64,000 nucleotides of DNA from Solenopsis invicta (GCF_016802725.1 NC_052665.1:8308001-8372000); one strand, 5' to 3'; shown: positions 39,946-53,300, counted from the first letter of the stretch. A program made the numbers and translations. The notes: generated by a model not told the origin, from the letters alone.

Positions 39946-42347
39946 GGACTTTCTCTGCTCCTTCCGCCCTCCGACTCACGTTGTCGCGCTCGGTTCTCCC
40001 TTTTCGCTTGTCCCCCAATTGCGCTCTATATCCCCCCTCCCCTCACAGCTCTTCGCGAATCGAAACTCCTCTCTGCAGGGTGGCCAGCGGTATTACCATG
40101 AATTTACATAGCTTCGCTTCGAACTCCGAACATATTGCACCGCTTTGATTTATGCGAAACATTTGCTAAATATTCCGGCTTAATCTCGGCCATGCGAAAT
40201 ATCTTGCTAAATACGTTGCGGGAGAACGCAGGCTCGCGCTCGCTTCTCTATAATGACATTCTAAAGCGCAGCGCGCTCCAGAAGCACAGTAAACAGATCT
40301 TTAGAACACGGTAAATAGGCACTTTATAAATGTCAGTCCACGGGAGAGAGCTTTCGACCTCACTCAATAGCGAGCCCTCGGAAAACTCACGCGGCGTCGA
40401 AGATTTACGGGAAAACAAATCATTTTGGGAGACACTCAGGGATCACCCGGCGAAAATATCTATTTTGGCAAACTTTAAGGATTACATGCGCCGTGATTTA
40501 TGACCGCATCGGCTAGGTGCGTACGAACCACGCGTATCATATTTTAATATTTCATGAATAACTCATAGGTTTGATAGAATAAAAATTGTATTAAAATTTC
40601 TTTCCGCTGTAAAGTCAACATTCGTGCTGCTCGTTAATACGTCTAGATTAAATATACGACTCCGTCAGATGTATTTAGAATACTGTGCAAGTACCCCGTC
40701 CAGCAATATTATCGATGAACGGATAATGTGTAAAACAACGTGAAATATGATTCCCAGTTACGCGGATTCCCATTGGCGGTTCTCTCGGATTTCCTTACAT
40801 TCACCCTCTCGAATCGGCCTAGTTCGTATTTGGCTTCCTCAATGACGTCAGCGGATACGCCACCGCAGTTCGGCAAAGGGGTAAATGTACGCTCTGAAGC
40901 CGGTGAAATATGTAAAACTACACCGTTTAGCTCCAATTACATGGCTTAACGGCAAACGAAAGTCTATTTTATTATCGCTTCGCGTTTCCTTGTCAACGAT
41001 TCCGTTGTTGTCCGATCATACGCATTCCAGTACTACTGTCGACTACAACTAGCGCTGAAAATTAAATTAATAGAGAGTTACGATGCGTTGAATTGTCAAG
41101 GAAGGTTGCACGCGCAATCTGTATCATTTTTGCACTCCGTGCAAAATGAGTGCAAAATAACTTACTGGTTGCTTTACCTCGGGGCACTCCAATGCAGCTC
41201 TCTGCGAATCGATTTTTCTACCCGGCGCGGCGCTGCTCCCCCAGCCTCTAAGTGCTAGTTGCGTCATTTCTCGATACCTCCGCTATTTCCGCTTTTCCGG
41301 GAACCGATTGCCTACGCATTTCACTCCCTCCGTTGTCCTTCGGCCGTTTATCTCTTTTTCTCTCTCTCTCCACTTTTGTTTCGTTTTCCACTTCACATAT
41401 TCATACGGGGCGCTCTCTTCTCACAATAAACGTAGACCATTTGCATGCAGAGTCCCCGACTCGCGCGGAAACAAAACTCCCTTCACAAGCCGAACATCCC
41501 CGTGGACTTTGCCACCACTCCTCCCGGGGTCTCCGACGCGATAAGCCGCCCCCGGGGATCCGCGATTGTCTCGATTTATATGCACGCATAGACGTAGGCC
41601 GTGGCCACGCTCTCGATTCTCGGCGCGCACGGGGTGGGACGAGGCGTTCACGCATCGATAGATCGATCCTCCGACAGACAGTAAATATCGCTGATGAGCT
41701 GGTCCAGTCAGCGTCGACGGGGATTTGAGGACGCACAGGCGGCTTGGGGTGCTTACCCTGCGATTTGTCGAGTGGCAGAAATCCTCTGCAGTTCGATGTC
41801 GGATACTTCCCCGCGGATTTTCGTCTGCCGATCGTTCTTCACTTTTTCAGCAACATTTTATGTATTATCTCTCCCCATATAAAAAAAATGCGTGCTTCGA
41901 TAGCGTCGAGGCTAATCAGCGAGGGCAACGACTAGCTTGCTTTAGCTGTTCTAAGCATTAAATGAAAATAAAATTGATTCCATCCTTTGAGGGATTGAGT
42001 GTTACAAGAATACAACAATTTATTATTATAATAACTTATATATAAATTAATGCATTTATCCGTTACGTTAGATATTTTTATGCGACTTTATTAAAGATTA
42101 AAAATCAGCTCTCGCACGGGCCGGTGATGCAGAGCTTAAAAAGCGTGGGCGAAGTTTTTCAGTTATCAGAGTTCGCGTCATTTGATGAAAAGTCATCCCT
42201 TACAACTTTGAAACTCTATTAAGGGAAGGTAGGGACACGAAGAGCGATGAAAGTTTGAGAGAAAATTCTCATTGGATGGAGTGGTTAATGGGAAATGGTA
42301 ATAGAGCGAGCACGATGTATATCATTTCCTTCCACTTCTGCTTGCAG

Positions 42348-42467
42348 GTATCGTTGTGCGACGATTACAGTCTACCCGTCGACTTCGTGAACAAGAGACG
42401 TCCAGCGAGCGCTGCAGCTGCAACTTCCACGGTGCAATGGATCCTGCCGAGTCCTACTGTAGAGAAT
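42348..42467 (+). CDS. Coding exon (first supported) of a large multi-exon gene, possible sprint/RIN-like
   Basis: The exon is 120 bp and encodes 40 residues, starting VSLCDDYSLPVDFVNKRRP and ending PSPTVEN. It follows a pyrimidine-rich acceptor (ttccacttctgcttgcag) and ends at a strong donor (gaat|gtaagt). Entry and exit are both phase 0, which matches the next exon at 47409. The segment is charged and then Ala/Ser-rich, with no domain I recognise. Its position just upstream of a long disordered region suggests an N-terminal part of the protein. The frame stays open upstream and contains an in-frame ATG at 42315, 11 codons before the exon, so an alternative first exon starting there is possible. 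The good acceptor makes an internal exon more likely. The assignment to sprint rests on motifs in the later exons, not on this one. Confidence 0.7.
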
Positions 42468-45400
42468 GTAAGTGATTTGACATTTTATGAAAAATTGAAA
42501 CTGAAACCGATATGGTTTATCTTTTAAGCGCAAAATGTTTATAATACAATATTCCTGCAAACGAGAAATTTACGTTACATCGTTATAAATTTAACGGCAT
42601 TTATTGCAAACCTCGGTATTATTCTGTCACGATACGTTATGCAATTCAATTATGGAAAAACGGGGTATATACCTACAGCACTTTGCATGAAAAATTCAAT
42701 TAAGGAAATCAGACGGCGACAATATATAACTTTAGAATAATGCCTTTACGCAATGCGGCATTATTGCGGTAACGATAAAACTTTATTCACTGAAGTCGAG
42801 CCTTTATCTGCACTCACGGTTCAATGAATTCTGCGTTAAGCAAACACACTGTCGTTACACGTTCACGCGTCCCCATTGTGGCACGTCCCCAGTCAAAAAA
42901 GTTTATCGATATTTTTCCTCCCGCGACGTGCAGTGAATCAAAAAGGTCAGGGGGTTACATTCTTTTCCGCAGGAAAACAAAATATCTCAAATAATTTTTG
43001 CATAGCCTGCATATAAAGTATGTTGTCTGGTACTGCACCAATACTGCGCTAAGGTTCATCTTTAACAGGAGAGTAGTATAAAAACAAATAGTCACGTCAA
43101 TTAAATTGAAGTTAATCAATATTAATGCTAAAAGCATGGGGAGAAAGAAGGGTCTGGCGTTGAGAATGAAGTGGTGCGTTAGGTAAAAAGAGTCAGCAAA
43201 AAATGTAAAAATAACATCCCGCACATACAATAATATCCCTCGACCGTCTCCTCTACGTACGCTGCGTGCATGACGTCACTTCCTGTGACTGTGGCTCGAG
43301 TCGTTCTGTCGGCTAACGATAGTATTGATATTTTTGCAACACGGGCGATCGGGGAATCGGCTGAAGGGAGAAATATAATTACAGTGGTGACAAAATACCC
43401 CCGGGTAACCCGAAGGGCATCGGATGCAGGGACACGGGGACATTGGATGAAGGGTGTCAGAGGGTGGTAACAACGGATGCGAAAAGGAACGACGAGGAGC
43501 ATCGGTGGCAGGGCGGTGACTTCCGGCGTTGCTTATAATTGCTCCGCCGCTCGGTTTCTGGTGCCTGGGGTTGCCTCAAGCTCTGCGCCTAAACGCTTTG
43601 GCAGCGACAAAATTCGTCTCCGTGCGTTCTGCGGTTATATCTCGAAAGTACGCTCGAAATGTCATGCTTTGCGGATTTCTCGCGAAGAAACAGAGTAACC
43701 GATAGAAGTGGTTGTTTTTGGCAATTACGCACGATTTGGCTCAAGGGACTGAAAATTTAGCTTGATACAGATCCAAAAACAATTTTGTTGGATTATCAAA
43801 ATAATTATGTTAGAAAGCTCAAACTTAATGAGCAATGTTGCAAAAAGTTTTGACATATTTGAACCAGCTTGAACGTCATATACATATAATTATTTTAAAG
43901 TTTTAACAAAATTATTTTTAGATATGATCTGGTTATATTTTTAGATACTTTAGCAATACCGTTTCTATTCGTATTCAATCATTCTTCTCCATTATTTAAT
44001 ATTAACTAATCATATTCACGCATCTACAAATTAATGGTTTGATCGTTTCAGCAATTCAGCAAAAAGGCAACTTTTAAATATCTTTTTAAATATATAAAAG
44101 TTTTTATAAATATTCGTAATTCTCACAAATACAAGATACATTTTATAAATTGATGTCTTCGCACCCACCTGGGCTATGTATTTATTTGATACATTATCAC
44201 TTTTTTATTCATCATCATGTTTGATATGTTAATTCGAAAAAATTTAATTCGTTACCGTCAGCTCGGCGTCTGATTACTATACAAATAAACAGAAACGCAG
44301 ACCGCGCCGTGCGACCGTCGCAAGGGAGTTCATAAAAGAAAAAGAAAGAAACGTTGTAGAGTGAGAGGACGACACCTGAGTGCGTCGAACAAAAGTTTCC
44401 TTCGCTTCGTTGTCACCGACAACCCCCGCGAGCGTCGCAACGAAGCGATGGGGAAGCGTGACAAAGACAGAAAGCGGGTGCCACTTGACTCGAGAGGGTG
44501 AATCGTTATGAGTCGCGCTCGTAAGCCCTACTTAATACTTTAGCGCTTTATTTTATGCGTGAGATCGAGCACTGGTGTTGCTCGCATTTATCACTATAAC
44601 AAAGAGCTTTAGGGCGTAAAACTTTAGCGGAGAACGTGTCTTTCGAGAGTTTGCAGTTATACGACTTCGGATGTTTTCCTCGTCAATCCACAAAACTTCG
44701 ATTCGCAATTTCCTCCGTCACGCTTCAATCATAAGAGGCGTCCATTTATTTGTTTGATAAACGCGAAGCGACGTGCGAGCGTTCGGCGGAATGCCTCCGA
44801 GGGGACTCGTCACCATTTGTACCAAGTCGAATTTACAAAAACGATTAACTCACGGTGAGGAAATTTACGTCGAAAAGTGAGCGCAATTAATTCCCGACTA
44901 GCTCAGAGGGACGCGTCCTTCTGCATGAGAATTCCAGAAAAATTGACTCTGTAAGAAAAGTACTTGATGTCAGACTCTTTGTGCAATGTCCCCCCCTCTC
45001 CCCGTCCGAGAGCGAGAGTGATTGATACTATTGCCGCTAAAATAGCACTTTTTCGTGCGTCTTATCTTACATCGCTCATTTTTCTTGCCTCACCCAACGC
45101 CATTATCTGCATAGCGTTAATGATGTCTTGTATTATCGCAAATACCGTGGAAATACTGGCCGCGCCACACACGAAATTAAGAGCGATCGACGTCGCCGAC
45201 GTGACGTCTCCTCGAGAGTGCCATTCTGTGTTACGGCGTTATTTATGTTATGAACTGTATTACTGTTCGCCATTAATATAGCTTGGCTCTTTACACAACG
45301 ATGCAACATTAATATTTATGTTTTGGTGTAGACTTTTTCCAATAAGTTATTTTTAAAACGGCAAAAATTTCATTTTTTATATTTACATATTTTTATTATT

Positions 45401-47408
45401 TTTATGCATATTTAATATATTTTTATATTTTAATCTATTTTAATATAATTCATATATTTATATAAATTATAATTTTTATATAATTTATAATATAATTTAT
45501 ACATTTATGTATAACATTTTTATATTTTAATTTATTTTATTACAATTAAATTCTATATTTAAAAAGTATTATCAATTGGTTTTATATGATATGCTTTTCC
45601 GAAATGCATTCTTAACAAAATACAGCAATGTAATGAAAAATTTTCGTTTTACCACAGAGGCTCGTAAATATAGTAAAGTCGGGTGATTAGATTAGCCGAT
45701 AATTACGCCAAATTATAACTCAGTGACCAAATAATCGGATTAAACCCCTCGATAAATCGAACGGTATTAACGACTAAATATGATAGGGTGTGATACTATT
45801 TGCATTCGGCACAATCCTCAAAAGTGGTCAAATGGTTTACACACCGAGGGAAATCCAGACAACAACTTGGAACAGTCTGCGTGTTTATTATTTGCCATCG
45901 CTTTCCCGCCGCCAACGCCGCGCACGACAGCTTTACAGATTTACTTTACCCGCTTAACGAGGCATCGATAAATCCGCGCGCTTTCACTCGCCGAATCGAA
46001 CGGCAATTCGATTCCTCGTTGCACGCCGATAACCCCGCTTAATCGTTTTCGCAACCAACGACGCGAGATTCGGCGGACGCGTTCGCGCTCCGCGGAAAGT
46101 CGAGTCAGCCCGTTCGTCATCGGATTTGCGACAGCCGATCGAGCGGCAGCTTCCACTGTGCTCGCGGAGTCGCCTCTCCCACGTAATTTCCGTATAAACA
46201 TCCACGAATTTATCCGTTCCAGACGAGGGCTCGCGCGACGGGGGAGGGATGAAAAGTAAGGTGGCTGGAAGCAATCGACTTCGTCTTCGAAACAGCCCCT
46301 GAAGGCATAGCGCTCAACTTTGGCAGGAGAATTCCAATTTTGGGCTCTTTCAATTTAAGGCTACTTGTCTTCCCCGCCGTCGCCTTCTCGACCGTCTTGC
46401 ATTGCCGGGATGTCTGCTCGTTTCGCCTTGTCGAGCTTCCTCATGTACTATCTCATTTCTTCTTTTACGTCGCTTCCCCGGTCGTCGATACAACGTTGAC
46501 AAAGAGAGAAGGAGGAAAGCTTTCATTGATCGTTTCTTCTCTTCATTCAGTGCCAAAGATCTGCCTGCACCCTTCGTCGTTTGCTGTCCGGAGAAGATTA
46601 TCGTTATTTTTATTATCATTGCTAGCATTAATATTGGCAAAGCACCGATCGTATGATCGCGGTGGGACTGAACGGCTTCCGCAGGAAATACGAAAAATTC
46701 TTCCTGGCTCGTGGTCGATTGAATTTAGTCGAGAGGAATTTACTTTTTCCCATTCGTACCTTCGGGTTGAGATAAGGTCGAGACGGTTTGAGATAAAACA
46801 AACGTGACGTGAGACGTGCAATTCACATTACGTTAACCGTACTAAGATGTATTACGCTTTCAAGCTTAATGTTTATACTAACCGGGATACCAGCTAATGT
46901 TCGCCGTCATCTGGCTGATCATTTGAGCGCTACGTTTAATCCACCGAGACACACGTGCCAGCGGAAACGAATTGTCGCCGCAGTTGTTTTCTCTCGAAAT
47001 AACGATCATCATTTAGGGGACGGCTGGAAGCGTATCCCCTCGAGCCCCGGCCAAGGTATTACCGCAATTGGCTGCATTCAGGGCCAGAAAATGGCACCGA
47101 GCTCCATCGTGTAAATTTAAACGAAGTTATCTCTGACGATAATCCTTCCGAAAGATGTTCTCTCTCGGGAAACAAAGTCGAGTATTACTGTGCACGCGAG
47201 AACGCCCGTTGCCAAATTAGTATTATTAGAGCAATTCAGACCAATTATTTTTTTTATACGTCTCGTGTCGTTACGAGCGTTGTCAGGAACGAGAATTCTT
47301 TAATGAAAGTGTCAGATATCGATCGCTATTTAATTCAAACGCGAAGATATACGTACAAAATCTCTTTCACGTGAAAACGGAAGGAAACAATTTGTGTTCT
47401 GTTTGCAG
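42468..47408 (+). other. Intron, about 4.9 kb
   Basis: This lies between the phase-0 donor at 42468 and the phase-0 acceptor ending at 47408 (ttctgtttgcag). It holds one MITE copy (43750-43964), a very AT-rich block (about 45300-45640), and CpG-rich stretches around 43230-43690, 44260-45290 and 45880-47120. A perfect TGACGTCA palindrome lies at 43271-43278. The open frames inside it, including one of 155 codons at 46340-46807, have low-complexity, frame-shadow composition and overlap frames on both strands. I see no second gene. Confidence 0.6.
43750..43964 (+). mobile_element. MITE-like element, family 2 copy B (intronic)
   Basis: This copy lies in the intron between coding exons 1 and 2. 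It shares gaaaatttagc, tacagatcc, gattatcaaaataattatg, gagcaatgttgcaaaaagttttgaca and the terminal tttagatactttagcaataccg with copies A and C. The 5' end has drifted, while the 3' end matches copy A closely. It is inserted in the same orientation as the host gene. Confidence 0.65.
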
Positions 47409-47544
47409 GCGGAAATCGAGGTTGTGGAACAATACAGCGACCCTAGAGACAGCAAGAGCAAAGCGTACGTGGAGCCGGGAGCAGAGTCGTCTTTGCCGAC
47501 GATTTACAGCAAAGCAAATCGCAACTACTGCCGACCATACACAG
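47409..47544 (+). CDS. Coding exon 2 of the same gene
   Basis: The exon is 136 bp, enters in phase 0 and leaves in phase 1. It encodes 45 residues, AEIEVVEQYSDPRDSKSKAY through YCRPYT, plus one base of a split Asp codon. The acceptor is ttctgtttgcag and the donor is acag|gtaaat. The peptide is hydrophilic and acidic-to-basic, with Tyr at intervals (EQYS, KAYVEP, TIYSK, RNYCRPY) that could be phosphorylation sites in a signalling adaptor; that is only an inference. The phase fits both neighbouring exons. A 15-bp tandem duplication lies in the intron shortly after the donor (47605-47634). Confidence 0.75.
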
Positions 47545-47604
47545 GTAAATCTTTTCCGTAAGCCGACATTGTAGTCGAAATAATGGAAGGATTTAACTCT
47601 AACT

Positions 47605-47634
47605 AAATCGTACACATGTAAATCGTACACATGT
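47605..47634. repeat. 15-bp tandem duplication
   Basis: aaatcgtacacatgt occurs twice exactly, 61 bp into the intron after coding exon 2. Confidence 0.9.
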
Positions 47635-49259
47635 ACAATTATCACATGTTGAATGGGCATACAAATAGCATTCCTCTTTTTAAGACACAAAGAGGGATAT
47701 TTAATGGAGTTCACATTCCTATTTTTGCATAAAAAACAAGTTTGAAATATTAAAATTGCATTTTCCGATTTTATATTAATGATCCTGACAATACAATTAA
47801 ATATAATACTAAATACTTTTAGGGTAAACTCGGGTAAGATGGCCATTGTTTTTTAAAATGCAAAAAATATATTTTCATTTTTGTCACTTTTTAAATAATA
47901 TTTGATATATCACTGAATCTTAAAGTTAATAATATTATTGAATTTAAAGAAAAAACACTGATTAAAAATCTAATATTATCAAAATATTATAACATATGCA
48001 TTGACAAAACTTTTAAGGAAAAGATGGTCATAGTATTATGGGACAGTTGGCTATACATGTTCATGTTAAAAATGAATGTAACATTTTCTAAAATAATAAG
48101 ATAAATTGGTTAAATAAAGTTAAATATAAAAATAACAATAAAATTAATTGTGGTATTCAAAAGTATGATACGTACTTCCGTGGTGCTGAATATTGGCCAA
48201 ATGTTTGGTTTCTACATTGATTGTAATTACTGACGGTGCACGATAAGTTTCTGGATAGCGCAGTTAAGCGGAAATTCTCATGCTAGGCCGCAAATTAATG
48301 CGGCGAGCCGCCGCGCCGGTGTTACGGCCGATACTACGACGTACGAATTATCGAGGTAACAACTCAGTTAGCGTCGAGTAGTAAGAGAGGGAGAAGAGCC
48401 CCTCGATAATTGAACGGTACGCACAGGTTGGTCGCGAGCGGCTAACGGATTAATCGACGGGGTCGGGCGAAATAGGGGATCTTTTCTACGGTGGATGATA
48501 CTCGGCGAGATTGCTAAACTGCCGGGCGGGGATTCGTACGAATTAGAAACTCCCGTGTCTTCGCAGGAGATCGCGATCATGAGCGGTGCGGAAATCTTCG
48601 GGGATGTGCTAGCGAGAGCCGCGGATTAAATTCCTGCCGAGGTATCCTCGCGAAGGAATGTTGGATGTGGGTCGTGATTAACCCTGCACGATTGTGTCCC
48701 GCGTGTACGATACGAACCTGATTCGCAACCCTCGTCGCGCATCACCGGCTTCTCCCGACACTCGAGTATGCAGATTGCCGTGTAACACTGATCCCGAGTA
48801 AACACCGTCGGAATTTGCATCCTTACCATATTCATGGCCTTTTAATTCGCAAGTCATTGTGAATGTGACAAGGATCAACGCGAGGCCTATGTAAAGATTT
48901 GCTTTCTTCGATAGGATAGGGGAGACGTGTGACCTCTCGACTCATGCTTCCCACATGCTTTTTCTAGAACGACATGATAATATTACTAAATGCACTAAAG
49001 GGAAAAACATGCGCTGTTATTCTCATGCAGTTATCGGACGAGAGGCATAATTTACTTAGCTTTTTTTGTTATCGGTACATCGAGAATTCGCTCCATGCGC
49101 GTCTTTCACCATCGATGAAATCTCCACAGCGAGGCTTTCGACGGGAACATTATAAGATTAAAAGAGTAAATTGTCGGTCTCGCCATTCGAGGAATGCCGT
49201 TCCTTTCGCGAGAATTGAATCAGCAGTCGCGCTGATGGGAGTGAATGTAAGGGAAAGCA

Positions 49260-49277
49260 CGCGCGCGCGCGCGCGCG
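49260..49277. repeat. (CG)n dinucleotide run
   Basis: Nine CG dinucleotides in a row in an intron. Long CpG runs survive only where DNA methylation and deamination are low, which fits hymenopteran introns. It is a classic Z-DNA-forming sequence. Confidence 0.9.
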
Positions 49278-50310
49278 AGGGTGGGCCGAATGGAATTTTC
49301 AGACTGGCCGTTTTATAAAAGGGTACCGATGACGCTGAAATGTCTGGACGGCTCGCCGCCCTCCGTTAACTTCCGGCGGTAGTGTCCCTGCCGTTGTCCG
49401 TTACTATAAGCTCGGCTCGTTCGCTCGTTGGCATGAACTTTTCGGTCTCACGAACTGTCCCCGACGTTACTTGCCATCGACACCATACGCGCTCCGCCTA
49501 CCATAATATGTCGCGTGATATTTAATTAAACTTCCCATCCATGCGCCGCCGTACCACCCGCAGTATCGCCCGCCTGCCGCTCTCATTCCGCTTTCATAGT
49601 CCGTAAAGTTTCGAGGGGTATTTCGGCTCGTGTGCCTGCTTGCTACCGCATTTTCCAGCGCCGTTCTACTTATTAACCGCGTTTCACAACCAGCCCTCCC
49701 GACAGATTTTTCTTGCCCTTCTCTGGAGTACACACTTTGCCATGAGTTAAATCAAATACGGCACATTACACCGTTGACGATTTATGTTGACCTAAAAATT
49801 TCTTTCAGAAAGTAAAAAAAATTGTAAATATTTTATGTTCAAAGTAATAAAATTTAATTGCGTTACAAAAAACAAATATATTATAGTTACAATAAATTAA
49901 TACACTGACTGTCTCATAATTATTTGCGATTCTAATAATGGCAATTCTGAAACCCTCATATATATTCTGTTTTCTTTTAAATATGTTTGCCAATATTAAT
50001 TAAGTCTTTTACTTGTAAAGAAGTTCACCATAATTTTAATTACGCTCAATATCACGCAAATGTACGGTATACCGCTGAAAGAACTTTCGAGCTCCTCGTT
50101 TGTTCGGGCAACCCCTCTTCAAAGTTACCCTCATTTCAATTACTGGTACCAGGTGACTTGTAGCTCATTCCGCGTCCCCGAGCAGTTAACGCCCATGCGG
50201 GTCCATCGTATGCAAATGTCAATCCGTCCGTCGGCTTGTCCGTCGGCCGAGCGGGAGAAGGCGGGCCTGGTGTTCATCAAACGTTGTTTAAAACCTCTCG
50301 TCGTATATGC

Positions 50311-50332
50311 ATATATATATATATATATATAT
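50311..50332. repeat. (AT)11 microsatellite
   Basis: Eleven AT dinucleotides between tcgtatatgc and gctagtgg in the 10.7-kb intron. Confidence 0.9.
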
Positions 50333-53300
50333 GCTAGTGGAAATTTATATCCATGTGTGCAGAACTCTAACAAGTTAGAAAGCCACAGATTTTTCAATGT
50401 ATCCTTTTCCTTTTATTGCTGCGAGTAATTTGAACGCTTGAGTTTTAATAGCATTTCGTAACAATATTTGTAATTTTCTAGATGTTTTTAAATAACTGAA
50501 TTTATGTGATTTAAATACGCGTTATGTGATATAAATGAGCGCGGTATTTATCATCTCTTTCACATCCCCAGAAGACCATACATCAGTGGCCTGACTATAC
50601 TCCCGAGTTTTGAGTAGCTAGGGTACGTCGAGGTTGCCAATCTCGTACTCATACACAGATGTGAGCCCCTGAGGGGTCTAACTTTATTGTCCAGCTAAAT
50701 ACAATAAATACATGTATATAGCGATGAAGCATACTCGAGAATATCTAATCTGTATATACCCCGTATACCCAGTTTCCATACTTCACGTCTGTGAATGACG
50801 CGAAAACTCGATCGCTGTGAAGATGAATAGTTCAACAAGACGTTCCCGTTCTCGTGCCTCATCTGATCTCAACCTCCATTCTTTGTTCTCTCACCCCGTC
50901 TCTCTCTCTCTTTCTCTCTCTGTCTCTTTCTCTTCCTATCGCCGTTTCCCTTTCCGCCTTACTTTGAAACGCGCCGCATCATATCCCTCACTTTCTCGCG
51001 TCGTAAACTAGATCATTTACAAACTGTCAGCAGCATAATTCCGGCTCGTCCGACGGTAAGTACGTGCTCAGATCTGGAGACGAGATCTTAATCCCCGCGC
51101 AATTTCGCATGCTAAATAAGCGAATTGTGCAGACAAGATGGAAAGTTTATCGCGTATAAAAGGTTTATCGGTATCGAGAGACGCGCCTAGCAATATCGGA
51201 ATGGTTGCATTGAGATCAAAGCCTCTGATTACGCGGTTTTCATCAGGAGAAGTCATTTGAAAGCGCTGTTAAAAGTATTATTGGATTTCGTCCGAAACTG
51301 CCGGACACTGCGTCCTAGTCTCGTTAGCAATATGTACTGGGAAACGAATTAACGTCCTAATCATATCATTTCGTTTCGTTTACCGTAAAACCGAATCCCC
51401 TCCGATTCGCGAACTGTTTTAGCTTTCTCTTTGACAATTGGCCCTTTCAGATATATTCATGCTGAGTGTGCAGGGTGAATAAAAAGTGGTTAACGAGATT
51501 TGTACGTGAATAATGTTCCCAGATAACATTTTGGCGAGATTTTTTGTGCTGAGAATAGAATGCATCGCTTGCAAAAGTTCTCTTTGTTCGTTACGTAACG
51601 AATGAATAACATTGTTAAGTCAGCCAGTTGTAAACTGACTCGAATGCGAAATTTTTAAATTAATACGAGTAGTTTTATCGCTTTATATTCTGTAAAGTCG
51701 AAGGGCAAAGGTCGCTAGTAAGCTACGAAGCGAACCCTACCTCAGGAGGGAGCCCTCGAATTCATTTCATGGGCAATTACAATTAGCATTTATGCCGCGA
51801 TTTGCATATCGTTGCGAGACAATTTTGCGCGCGCTTGGCCTAATCTCTGTGTCAGATGCTTTCCCGTCGCGCAAGGAACATTCGTAGCTGCTGAAGATCG
51901 CCTATCTTATCGTATAAACTACTGAAATTTCCGGTGAGACCCATAACCCCTGAGATAAGGCTTAGCACAACGAGAGAAATCTAACAGAGAGAAGTCGTAT
52001 TATAATATACAAAATTGATTTCTTCAAGGAAAATAATGTGAAACATTATCTGTTGTAACTTCTCAATTTTTAGCTTCAATTTTCAGGACGAGTGAATCTC
52101 GAATAAAATTTCTGTAAAGGTAAAATTGAGTATCCATATGTCAAATGGGTACACGAGTCTTGATTGTGATCAGAACTGGCGTTGCACGGTTTGATAACGA
52201 ATACGGGATTTCTCGTTAACTCGACGAGCCGCCGCACAGCGAGCAGCGGAACGTAAGATTGAATTTGAAAGCAAAAGTAAACTCACGACACGATTAATTC
52301 GAAGAGTCCATAAAGAGGTGGGGTACATACGATTGGCGGACGCTCGGCGGGTAGGTTTCGGGCACGTTCGAAACCCTCTCGGTTTACCTCCGTCCAAACC
52401 CTTTCCGCCGCAAACGATTGCGCTCACGTGTGACCACCGACGTAGATTTCAATTGTGCAATGTCTACTGACAGGAAAGCGAATAATCCACGCGTCGCGCT
52501 GCTCTCGTGAGCGACAGCTTTGTGCCGTGCCTCGCACCCCCCTTTTTTTTACCGCCGCAAAACCCTTCCCAGCGAGCCTAAACATTGATTTTATTGGCAA
52601 TAAAATCAATTGAAGCTAACGACGCAGTGCTGCATTCGCATTGAGTTGCCCTTAACGGGGAGCGAAATCGCCGTCGAGGATCAACTGAAGCGTGAGGGGA
52701 TTTAGGACTGCATTTTATGGTTTTCTATCCTATGTGTTGAATACACGAGTGAAACAAATAGAGAGAGAAAGAGAAAGAAAAATTTGTGCCACATACACTT
52801 TATAGGAGATATTCCAGAATATTTTAGTTTGATATTATAAGAACTTTTTGATTAATTAGATGTCAAGCAAAAAATTCTAGAACTGCCATTTGATATTGAT
52901 ATAGATTTTTAAAAAGCTAACAACATACTTAATTCACGGTAAGCAGAGGCGCGTCCTTTCGATTCAAAGCTATCAGTTTCATTGATGGACGGCTTTATAC
53001 GAAACAGTAATCAAAGGATATCGCGTCGGAGCGGCACTCTAAAGGATCGACGTACCCTCGTAATCAGTTGCTTCAATCATCGCGACTATGCGTACGCGTT
53101 CGAGAACGTGCGTCTGTAACGAGTCTCTAAAAAACAGATGGATTGCCTTCAAAGTGGCCCGCCTACATCTCTTTCCGATATCTTCTCCTCTTTGTAGTGA
53201 CAGCTTGTAATCGTTGTCGTGACTCTGATAACTTTGCCTCGTTAGTAGCTCCTTCTTGCCTTCGAAAAGATGTCGAAGGGTGTAATAAAAAGGGTTCGAG

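Larger units (their letters stand above)
33606..42347. other. Non-coding stretch upstream of the first supported exon
   Basis: AT-rich at 33940-34250 and 36900-37420, CpG-rich at 34250-34540, 35640-36180, 37440-38700 and 39360-41960. It should contain either the promoter and first exon of the main gene or part of a longer upstream intron. I could not pick out an ATG exon ending in a phase-0 donor with confidence. A TGACGTCA palindrome is at 40843-40850. Confidence 0.45.

Noticed and set aside
39645..40148. 167-codon plus-strand frame
   Set aside because: Much of it is the pyrimidine-rich tract read as Ser/Leu/Phe; overlapping frames in all three phases are equally open.
50817..51055. ATG frame followed by a strong donor at 51055
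   Set aside because: The frame stops at 51011, before the donor, and most of it is a CT-rich simple repeat translated as Ser/Leu.
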